NCBI GenBank assembly: GCA_007120575.1
Contig: SKNJ01000164.1
Location: 1 to 11,994, forward strand
Source of the DNA: Thioalkalivibrio sp.
GTDB lineage: Bacteria > Pseudomonadota > Gammaproteobacteria > Ectothiorhodospirales > Ectothiorhodospiraceae
Length of the DNA: 11,994 bases
Direction of reading: 5' to 3'
In this document: piece after piece, positions 1 to 5,462 of the stretch
Numbering within the stretch: position 1 is the first letter of the stretch
Layout: each line of letters opens with the position of its first letter
Position numbers and translations under genes: made by a program
Notes under the pieces: generated by a model
Seen by the model: the letters and a program-made list of their open reading frames with translations, nothing else
Told to the model about the DNA's origin: nothing
The model's database searches: none

Positions 1-384
1 CTCCGCCGGTGCCGCGTCGTCCTCCAGCGGAACCTCGCCGGACGGGGCACCACCCGCACCACGGCCGCCCAGCTGCAGCACGGGCCAATCGATGCCGGGC
101 ACACCCTGCAACCGCTCGGCAGCAGCGCCGGCCTGCAGCCCGATCACCTTGAAACCCTCGCCTCGCACCTGTTCGATCACGCCCCCCAGGTCGCCGGCCT
201 CGGCCACCGGGTCCAGATCCAGCACGATCGGCATATCGCGCATCAGGTCCGGCGCCTGCTCGCGGCGAGCCACCAGCACCGGACCAAGAATGGCCGGGTC
301 GGCGTGGAACACGCGCAACACCGACACCAGCAGCATGCGCCCTTTCAGTTCGACGGCCTGTACGGAACTTGCGGAGGCACTCAT
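1..384 (-). CDS. minC: Septum site-determining protein MinC, N-terminal part (runs off the window)
   Basis: MinC inhibits FtsZ polymerisation and, with MinD and MinE, keeps the division septum away from the cell poles; it acts in the cytoplasm and at the inner membrane. The 128 visible codons start at the ATG at 384-382. The N-terminus reads VELKGRMLLVSVLRVF, the typical opening strand pattern of the MinC N-terminal domain, followed by a PIVLDLDPVA segment and GFKVIGLQAG, which match the alternating strand/helix layout of that domain (about residues 10-100). After it comes a Gly/Ala/Pro/acidic linker, where MinC normally leads into its C-terminal beta-helix domain; that domain lies outside the window. 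A GAGAG about 12 bases upstream is only a weak ribosome binding site. The gene is divergent from the DUF1631 gene. minD and minE would be expected beyond the left edge but cannot be seen. Recognition is by sequence pattern and is fairly secure. Confidence 0.85.
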   Translation of the reverse strand, partial: MSASASSVQAVELKGRMLLVSVLRVFHADPAILGPVLVARREQAPDLMRDMPIVLDLDPVAEAGDLGGVIEQVRGEGFKVIGLQAGAAAERLQGVPGIDWPVLQLGGRGAGGAPSGEVPLEDDAAPAE

Positions 385-452
385 GAAGTCGGTCGGCTCT
401 CGATCGTGGTGGGGGGACAACGGACACCCGCGGGGACCCGGAAAACGTGCGC

Positions 453-482
453 TTTATAGCGCGGACGGGGAAACCGCGGCAA
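453..482 (-). promoter_or_regulatory. Putative sigma-70 promoter of minC
   Basis: On the minus strand there is a TTGCCG (482-477) and, 18 bases on, a TATAAA (458-453). These match the -35 and -10 consensus at 4 and 5 of 6 positions. Transcription would begin near 446 and give a leader of about 60 bases before the minC ATG. This AT-rich hexamer stands out in an otherwise GC-rich stretch. It was judged by eye only. Confidence 0.45.
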
Positions 483-662
483 GCGCGGAGCTCGTATCGG
501 CAGGAATCCACGCAAACCCGGCGTGCGCGCGCCCTCCGCGGCGGACCGCCGCAACGTGAAGTGCGTCACGGAACAACCTCCCGAATCGGTCAGCCATGAA
601 CCCATGCAGTGCCGTCCATTGGGCCATTCCTGCCGCCGGTGGACAAATCCCGGCCGTAAGGG

Positions 663-693
663 CTGACAACATGTTGTCCTGCGGTGCTAGATT
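663..693 (+). promoter_or_regulatory. Putative extended -10 promoter of the DUF1631 gene with overlapping palindromic operator
   Basis: A TGC-TAGATT extended -10 element lies at 685-693 and a CTGACA -35-like hexamer at 663-668, with a long 19-base spacer. Overlapping the -35 and the spacer is a perfect 14-bp palindrome, GACAACATGTTGTC, at 665-678. A dimeric regulator bound there would block RNA polymerase. Transcription would start near 700, about 25 bases before the chosen ATG at 725. The regulator cannot be named from sequence. The remaining part of 385-724 holds no other gene I can support. Confidence 0.45.
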
Positions 694-724
694 AAAGAGC
701 CTTCGTGAACCAGCCTGTCGAACC

Positions 725-2887
725 ATGCGCCAGATGAACCGGGTCCCTGCCCGCATCGTACACCGAGTCTGGACGCCCTTTCTTGAAGGGCTTCAGGAGA
801 AGCACCGGGCGTTCCTGGACGCGCTGGACGACCGCCTGATGGAGGCAGCGGAACGCGCCATCGATAGCCAGCGGGCCGCCCAGAGCCTGCGCCTCTCGCG
901 CCAGCTACGCATCGGCACCCAGCCTCTGCTCGCGCGGTTCCGCGAGGAACTCGCCAGGGCACTGCTCCAGGATGACGAGCCCGATGATGCCTTCGAGACG
1001 GAACTGACCCTGATGGACTCCGCCGACACCGAGCGCGAGGTCGCCCTGCGCAAGGTGGTGGCCGGTGCCCGCTCGGCGATGGCGGCGGAACTGGAAGCCC
1101 TGGAGACCCTGACCTCCGACTACCAGCTGGCCGATGCGTCCGAGACCGCGCCGTGGCACCCGCATGCATTGGGGAACGCCTTCCTGGTGGCACTGGAATC
1201 CGTCCCCCTGGAGGCGGACGACGACGCCTTGATGCTCCTGCACTGGTTCGACCGCGACGTCATCCGCCACCTGCAACCCGAGATGCAGGCACTGCTCGCC
1301 GGGTTCGCGGAAGCCGGCCTGGCGGTGCCCGAATTCCAACCGACCCCCGCGCGCACCCGCGATTCCCACGCCCATCCCGGGGCCCACCCCGGGACTCGCG
1401 ATTCCGCCCGCGAAACCGCTGCTGCCCCCGGGGACGCACACGGACAATCCAATGCCGACTGGGGGCAGTTCGGCTACCACGCCCCGGTGGCGGGCCAGAT
1501 CATGGCTGTTAGCCAGGGGGCGAGCGGCGACCCGCGGGATGCGGTCAGCACAATCCTGAACACCACATCCCCGGGCGCCCTGGAGCCGTTCGTGATGGAC
1601 CTGCTCCAGGGGCTGTTCGACCTGATCCTGAAACGCGACGATCTCAACCCCGCGCTGCGCGAGCCCCTGTCCGACCTGCAGCTTCCGCTGGTCCGCATTG
1701 CAATGGCGGAGACCCATTTCTTCCGCGATCGCGAGCACCCTGCGCGCCAGATGACAGGCCTGCTGCTGAACATCGCCCTCCGGGTCGACCCCGACCTCCC
1801 GCTGGAGGAGGCCCGCAGCCTGCCGCTGGCACGCCTGGTCCAGGAACATGTCGACTACCTGCGCAACAAGGGGCTGAACGACAGCGACGCCTACGAGACG
1901 GCGCTGAATACCCTGCGCCAGGACATCCGCGCGGCCGAGGATGACGTGATCCGCCAGGCCGCCGACGCCCAGGCCGAGGCGCAGAAAGAGGAAGAGCACC
2001 TCCAGATCAGTCACCATGTCGAGGCCACCGTGCACCGCACGGTCATCTCGATGGGCCAGGACCTGCCGGAAACCGCACAGCAGCAACTGATGGACGCCTG
2101 GGTGCCGCTGCTCACCGCACACCAGACTGCCGAAGCCGAAGGCACGGGGGCCGGACCCGGCAACTCCGAAACCAGCACCGCCACGCCCGAACCCCCCAGC
2201 GCCGAGGTGATCCCGTTGCCCGCCGGCGAGGCACGCGACGCGCGCACGGGAAACACCGAAGAACATGGCGAAGGCCCGGCCGGCCTGGCACTGCTGAAGG
2301 AACTGCTGCAGTTGATGGGCGAGGAGCCGGACTTCAAGGCCTCCGCCCCGCTGCTGGCCCGCATCCGCGGCTATCTGGAACGCGCACCGCTGTCGACCGA
2401 GGAACGCGCGCGCATCAAGTCGGACCTGGTGAGCGCCCATCTGATGGCGGCCGGGCGCAAGCGCACCCAGGCCGACCCGTCGCGCGAGACGACCGCCGCC
2501 CGGCAGTCCGGCACCCCGGAATCCGGGCGCAAGCGCCCCTCACCGCGCCCGACTCCGAGCTTCGGCGAAGCGACGCGGCACGCGGACGACGACCCATCGC
2601 TGATGCGCGATCACGACGACGAGCACGTGCAGCGCGCCGACAGCCTGGCCAGCGGCGCCTGGATTCAGTTCACCTCGCCGGCCGGCACCCGGATCACCCG
2701 CATGAAGCTCGTCTGGCGCGGCGCACATGCCGGGCGCCTGCTGTTCACCGACGCGGCGGGTCGCGACAAGCGCCAGCACAGCGTGCAGGGGCTGGCCCAC
2801 GAGTTCCGCACCGGCCGTGCCCAGATCATCCCGGAAGAATCGCTGTTCGACCACCTGATGGAACAGCGCCTCGGCGCCTCCGGCTAG
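725..2887 (+). CDS. DUF1631 domain-containing protein
   Basis: A 720-residue soluble protein of the DUF1631 family, which is widespread in Gammaproteobacteria and whose function is not established. The N-terminal helical part (HRVWTPFLEGLQEKHRAF and the following ERAIDSQ and LRLSRQLRIG segments) and the C-terminal part (GAWIQFTSPAGTRITRMKL then RLLFTDAAGRDKRQH, ending in ESLFDHLMEQRLG) are the two conserved ends of this family. The length fits the family's usual 700-780 residues. Between them lie an Ala/His/Pro-rich linker (about residues 205-245), a long charged coiled-coil-like helix around 400-430 and a second low-complexity linker around 475-510. No signal peptide or membrane segment is seen. 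An upstream in-frame ATG at 596 is rejected because it lies upstream of the putative promoter at 663-693. The ATG at 725 has no clear Shine-Dalgarno, and the ATG at 734 is an alternative. The gene is monocistronic by context, divergent from minC and convergent with the next operon. Confidence 0.85.
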   Translation: MRQMNRVPARIVHRVWTPFLEGLQEKHRAFLDALDDRLMEAAERAIDSQRAAQSLRLSRQLRIGTQPLLARFREELARALLQDDEPDDAFETELTLMDSADTEREVALRKVVAGARSAMAAELEALETLTSDYQLADASETAPWHPHALGNAFLVALESVPLEADDDALMLLHWFDRDVIRHLQPEMQALLAGFAEAGLAVPEFQPTPARTRDSHAHPGAHPGTRDSARETAAAPGDAHGQSNADWGQFGYHAPVAGQIMAVSQGASGDPRDAVSTILNTTSPGALEPFVMDLLQGLFDLILKRDDLNPALREPLSDLQLPLVRIAMAETHFFRDREHPARQMTGLLLNIALRVDPDLPLEEARSLPLARLVQEHVDYLRNKGLNDSDAYETALNTLRQDIRAAEDDVIRQAADAQAEAQKEEEHLQISHHVEATVHRTVISMGQDLPETAQQQLMDAWVPLLTAHQTAEAEGTGAGPGNSETSTATPEPPSAEVIPLPAGEARDARTGNTEEHGEGPAGLALLKELLQLMGEEPDFKASAPLLARIRGYLERAPLSTEERARIKSDLVSAHLMAAGRKRTQADPSRETTAARQSGTPESGRKRPSPRPTPSFGEATRHADDDPSLMRDHDDEHVQRADSLASGAWIQFTSPAGTRITRMKLVWRGAHAGRLLFTDAAGRDKRQHSVQGLAHEFRTGRAQIIPEESLFDHLMEQRLGASG
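1358..1405. repeat. Perfect GC hairpin flanked by 9-bp direct repeats inside the DUF1631 linker
   Basis: TCCCGGGG (1375-1382) and CCCCGGGA (1387-1394) form a perfect 8-bp inverted repeat with a CCCA loop. It is flanked by two copies of CGCGATTCC (1358-1366 and 1397-1405). The region encodes the low-complexity His/Pro/Gly linker, with RDS repeated at both ends, and so is probably free to vary. Confidence 0.6.
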
Positions 2888-2953
2888 TCCCGGGATCGGC
2901 CGGATCGCAGGTTTTCCGCGCGCGTGTCCGGCAAGGTATTTGAACGAACGTTG

Positions 2954-2976
2954 CTCGCCCCCCTTCGGGCACCGAG
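2954..2976. terminator. Hairpin between convergent genes, possible weak terminator
   Basis: On the minus strand CTCG-GT-GCCC-GAAGGG-GGGC-GAG can fold into a stem with a two-base bulge. It lies in the 159-base gap between the DUF1631 stop (2887) and the end of the thioredoxin-fusion gene (3047). Neither side carries a T-run, so intrinsic termination is doubtful. The rest of the gap shows nothing else. Confidence 0.25.
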
Positions 2977-3046
2977 CGCCTGCCAGGCACGGTCTCGCCA
3001 GCGCACCGCAAGAGACGAATAAACGGGCGCCCCCCCGCAACCGCCG

Positions 3047-3715
3047 CTATAACGACGCGCGCACCAGTAGCGGGACCACCCGGATGGTGAACAGCAAGAG
3101 TGCCACCAGCGCCACCAGCGCACCCGCCAGGCTCGACACCCAAACGCCCAGCAACCAGCCACCACCCAGCAACAGCGTGGCCAGATGCACGAGGGCCTGC
3201 GGCGTCCAGGCCCACAACCAGCCGCCAGCAATCGGGTGCCCGGTAAACCGGGGCAGCATGTGCTCGCCCAACCCCATGATCAACAGCAACAGGAAACCCA
3301 CGGTAAAGGCATGCAACGCGGCCGGGCGCGCCGCGCCCTCGAGAAAGAAACCGCCCAGCGGCAACGCGGCCCCCGCCACCAGCAACCAGCACAACGCGCC
3401 CAGGATCGACGCCCGACTGGAGCCGGACAGACCAAGCCCCACATGCTGCGTCGTCTTGCGCGTGCGTTCCGGGGCCTCCGCCACCAGTTCGGTGGCGGCG
3501 GGCTTGCCCAGCAAACCGATATGCTTCAGCTCGCCGTCGATAACCACCGCCGGGATCGAGCGAATCCGCAGGCGCGAGGCCAGCGCGCGGCCCTCCGGCT
3601 GCCCCATATCCACGACCGCGAAATCGATCGCCTTGTCCTCGGCCACCGCGCGCCACACCCGCTCGGCGTCATGGCAGGAGGCACACCACTCGGATACCAG
3701 CAGTTCGACCTTCAT
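3047..3715 (-). CDS. Thioredoxin-like domain fused to a four-helix membrane module
   Basis: A 222-residue protein with two parts. Residues 1-80 are a thioredoxin/glutaredoxin-like fold: MKVELLVSEWCASC carries the CxxC (C11, C14) after the first strand, and IRSIPAVVIDG supplies the cis-proline (P55) and following strand. Residues 103-220 hold about four membrane helices. The second helix begins with LHAFTVGF (H135) and ends with GEHMLPRFTGHP (H152), a pattern resembling NnrS and heme-copper-oxidase-like helices. The N-terminal domain should face the cytoplasm, since there is no signal peptide. GAGG five bases before the ATG is a good ribosome site. The start lies 7 bases after the stop of the GcvH-like gene, so the genes should be co-transcribed. 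The fused partner suggests electron or thiol exchange with the lipoyl protein next door, which is inference. The two domain calls are firm at fold level; the substrate is unknown. Confidence 0.8.
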   Translation of the reverse strand: MKVELLVSEWCASCHDAERVWRAVAEDKAIDFAVVDMGQPEGRALASRLRIRSIPAVVIDGELKHIGLLGKPAATELVAEAPERTRKTTQHVGLGLSGSSRASILGALCWLLVAGAALPLGGFFLEGAARPAALHAFTVGFLLLLIMGLGEHMLPRFTGHPIAGGWLWAWTPQALVHLATLLLGGGWLLGVWVSSLAGALVALVALLLFTIRVVPLLVRASL

Positions 3716-3722
3716 CCCGGCC

Positions 3723-4169
3723 TCAGTCCGCGCAACGCATGCAGTGGATGTCGTAGCGATCGATCCATTGCTTCAGGCCGGCAATGGCCTCGGCGCCGGT
3801 TGTCAGATGTTCCAGGGCCTTGTCCGGATCGTCCGGGCGCATACGGACGACCCAGGCATCGGTATACGGCGCCACGTTCACCAGCCCCGGGTCGGCCTCC
3901 ACCGCCGGGTTGATACGCTCGATAGTGCCGTCAAACGGCGTAGGGATGCCTCCCGCCCACTTGCCCGACTCCAGCCGGGCCACCGGCTTGCCCGCCACGC
4001 GGTGCGAGCCCGGCTTGCGAAACCGGAAGTACTGCACGCGACCGGCCATGGTCTGCGCCGGATCGGTAATGCCCAGGGTAAAGGTCCCGTCGTCCTCCGG
4101 ACGCACCCAGACGTAGTCCAGGTCGTAGAACAGGTCCTCGGGCAGTTCGCAGCCATTGTACTCGTGCAT
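3723..4169 (-). CDS. GcvH-like lipoyl-carrier protein with C-terminal CxxC
   Basis: A 148-residue protein of the glycine-cleavage H / lipoate-binding type. YVWVRPEDDGTFTLGIT, then VARLESGKWAGGIPTPFDG and DPGLVNVAPYTDAWVVRM match the H-protein core. K70 in ESGKW stands at the lipoylated lysine. The ESGKW form and the N-terminal GCELPEDL are closer, from memory, to the atypical H-like proteins such as LbpA of sulfur oxidisers than to canonical GcvH. An extra tail after the core ends in HCMRCAD, adding a CxxC (C143, C146) that a plain H protein does not need. No gcvT or gcvP is next to it, so a role in glycine cleavage is unlikely. It is the middle gene of the operon: the ATG follows the upstream stop by 4 bases, and TGAGG from the end of that upstream gene serves as ribosome site, suggesting translational coupling. 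The lipoyl ligase is not in the window. Confidence 0.85.
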   Translation of the reverse strand: MHEYNGCELPEDLFYDLDYVWVRPEDDGTFTLGITDPAQTMAGRVQYFRFRKPGSHRVAGKPVARLESGKWAGGIPTPFDGTIERINPAVEADPGLVNVAPYTDAWVVRMRPDDPDKALEHLTTGAEAIAGLKQWIDRYDIHCMRCAD

Positions 4170-4173
4170 GGCC

Positions 4174-4572
4174 TCAGGCCCCCCTGGGTCCGTAGTGCCG
4201 CACCGTGAGCGCGATATTGAACGCGAACAGAGCCATCGCGGCCCAGGCCATCAAGCCACCCGCGGCCACGGTCGGGTTATGCAGTACCAGCCACCCCGCC
4301 ACCATCAGCAGCAGTCCGAGATTGGCCAGCAGGAATTGCGCGTGCCCCAGCCGTTCCGAAAACAACGCGCGACCGGAAAAGCGCGGCAGCACATGCAGGC
4401 CGACCCCGTAGATCATCATGGTCACGAAGCCCAGCAGCATCAGATGCGCGTGGATGCGCGGTACGTTGCCGGGCACCAGCCCGGGATACGCCAGCCACAC
4501 CAGACCGAGCGCGCCCCCGAGCAGGCCATACGCCAGCGCGGCCAGAATGAACAGGCGATTGCGTGGATGCAT
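4174..4572 (-). CDS. Four-helix membrane protein with NnrS/heme-copper-oxidase-like motif
   Basis: A 132-residue integral membrane protein, first gene of the operon. Four hydrophobic stretches lie at about residues 7-29, 42-62, 77-97 and 102-122. The second carries the main signature IHAHLMLLGFVTMMIYGVG followed by LHVLPRFSGR (H41, H43, H60). It resembles the HAH/GF/PxxxG motif of NnrS and partial heme-copper oxidase subunit I proteins, and the same pattern recurs in the membrane half of the thioredoxin fusion downstream. Conserved intramembrane histidines suggest heme or metal binding, which is not proven. It is far too short to be NorB, a full oxidase subunit or full NnrS. GGAGG about ten bases before the ATG is a good ribosome site. 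It is divergent from the hemerythrin genes, with an unusually long 311-base gap containing the shared regulatory sites. Confidence 0.75.
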   Translation of the reverse strand: MHPRNRLFILAALAYGLLGGALGLVWLAYPGLVPGNVPRIHAHLMLLGFVTMMIYGVGLHVLPRFSGRALFSERLGHAQFLLANLGLLLMVAGWLVLHNPTVAAGGLMAWAAMALFAFNIALTVRHYGPRGA

Positions 4573-4624
4573 GGGGGCAATTCCTCCGGACCGGGCTCAC
4601 GGGGAGCGACATCTTCACATCGTG

Positions 4625-4657
4625 ACGTGGTAGGCATGCTTGCCCTCGAGACCACGT
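4625..4657 (-). promoter_or_regulatory. Leader hairpin upstream of the membrane-protein operon
   Basis: ACGTGGT (4625-4631) and ACCACGT (4651-4657) form a perfect 7-bp stem enclosing 19 bases, within which GGCA and TGCC can form a small inner stem. If the minus-strand operon is transcribed from near the FNR-like box, this hairpin lies in a roughly 200-base untranslated leader, about 50 bases before the start codon. A DNA operator is an equal alternative. Confidence 0.35.
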
Positions 4658-4689
4658 ACAAGGGGCATACTGACCACAAGGGGGGGCAT
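4658..4689. repeat. Two imperfect copies of ACAAGGGG...CAT
   Basis: ACAAGGGGCAT at 4658-4668 recurs as ACAAGGGGGGGCAT at 4676-4689, differing only in the length of the G-run. Both lie in the non-coding gap next to the leader hairpin. The role is unknown and the repeat may be chance. Confidence 0.3.
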
Positions 4690-4776
4690 CCGCCATCCTG
4701 GCGCTGTCGCACGGGAACCGTCCTCGCAGCTGAACCCGCACATTCGTCCGTGTTTGCCTGGACCCGCTCCGGGCAC

Positions 4777-4849
4777 AGCATACTTTAAGGTATATTGAAG
4801 ATATATTGACACGGATCAACACGCACCCAGGCCCGGTGCGGGAAAGTAT
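4777..4849. promoter_or_regulatory. Divergent promoter region with FNR/DNR-like box and tandem NsrR-like half-sites
   Basis: TTGAC-ACGG-ATCAA at 4806-4819 matches the FNR/DNR/NNR consensus TTGAT-N4-ATCAA at 9 of 10 defined bases. On the plus strand AAGTAT (4844-4849) lies where a -10 would sit if the box were centred near -41 or -42, as in class II FNR promoters. On the minus strand TATGCT (4782-4777) is placed similarly. Immediately beside the box are two tandem 11-bp repeats, AGGTATATTGA (4788-4798) and AGATATATTGA (4799-4809). Read one base earlier, AAGATATATTG matches the NsrR half-site AAGATGYATTT at 9 of 11 positions. This is the most AT-rich patch in the window. The match to the FNR-type box is strong; the NsrR reading is weaker. 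Confidence 0.65.
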
Positions 4850-4883
4850 CCAGACGCCTGCAGATCTGCGGAAGAGGGATGGC

Positions 4884-5462
4884 ATGTCCATCGAGTTGTA
4901 CGAATCCGTACCCGGCTTTGACCAGCCCATCGCGCTGATGCGTGCCTGTCATCGGCGCATTTTCGCGTGCATCGACACGCTGGAACGCCTCTCCCGACAT
5001 CTGGAAACCCACGGCGCCGACGCCGAGGCCCGGGGCGCCGCGCAGCGCCTTCTGAACTACTTTCACGAATCCGCCCCGCATCACCATGACGACGAGGACC
5101 AGGACCTGTTTCCGCTGCTCCGCGAATACCGCGACCACCCCGAGAGCCATCCGCAACTGGTCGACTGGGTTGATCGCCTGACGCGGGAACATGACGACCT
5201 GGAAGCCGGCTGGAGCCGCATGGAGCCGGCGCTGGAACGGATCGCGGTCGGTGAACCCGCCAGCCTGGACGGCGCGCAATCCTGGATCGATCATTACCGC
5301 AGCCATCTGGAACTCGAAGAACGGGCGGTACTGCCCTTGGCCGAACATCTGCTGACCCCCGAACAGCTCTCCCGCATCGGCAGCGCGATGGCCCGGCGCC
5401 GCAGCCGGCCGGCAACGAGCGGGGACGGGACTGCCGGGAATGGCGCCACCGTCCATGAATGA
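4884..5462 (+). CDS. Hemerythrin HHE domain protein
   Basis: A 192-residue four-helix-bundle protein expected to hold a non-heme di-iron centre and bind oxygen or nitric oxide in the cytoplasm. Likely ligands by pattern are H23 (ACHRRIF), H61 and H67 with E71 (FHESAPHHHDDEDQDLFP), H103 (REHDDLE) and H137/H141 with E145 (DHYRSHLELEERAVLPL). This is the spacing of bacterial HHE hemerythrin-like proteins. A disordered tail of about 25 residues follows. The ATG at 4884 is chosen because AGAGGG precedes it at the right distance; longer readings would begin with a TTG inside the FNR-like box. Its last codons overlap the start of the next gene, so the two should be translated together. Proteins of this kind are common in DNR/NsrR regulons, and the box upstream supports that here. 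The exact role (NO scavenging, sensing or iron-centre repair) cannot be decided. Confidence 0.88.
   Translation: MSIELYESVPGFDQPIALMRACHRRIFACIDTLERLSRHLETHGADAEARGAAQRLLNYFHESAPHHHDDEDQDLFPLLREYRDHPESHPQLVDWVDRLTREHDDLEAGWSRMEPALERIAVGEPASLDGAQSWIDHYRSHLELEERAVLPLAEHLLTPEQLSRIGSAMARRRSRPATSGDGTAGNGATVHE

Noticed and set aside
596..724. N-terminal extension of the DUF1631 protein from ATG 596 or 671
   Set aside because: It would cross the putative promoter and palindrome, and its residues do not resemble the family N-terminus.
905..2440. Open frame of 511 codons on the minus strand
   Set aside because: Antisense shadow of the DUF1631 gene; its translation is compositionally odd, with no recognisable domain.
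3723..4169. Canonical gcvH of the glycine-cleavage system
   Set aside because: No gcvT/gcvP nearby, ESGKW context and an additional CxxC tail point to an H-like protein with another role.
2940..4208. Open frame of 422 codons on the plus strand
   Set aside because: Antisense to the thioredoxin fusion and GcvH-like genes, both of which have clear motifs and ribosome sites.
4174..4572. Truncated NorB or cytochrome oxidase subunit I pseudogene
   Set aside because: The frame has its own good ribosome site, four complete helices and a tightly coupled downstream gene, so it looks like a true small gene rather than a remnant.
4615..4812. Small minus-strand open frame in the regulatory gap
   Set aside because: Its first codons fall in the AT-rich operator region, it lacks a ribosome site and its product has no recognisable pattern.
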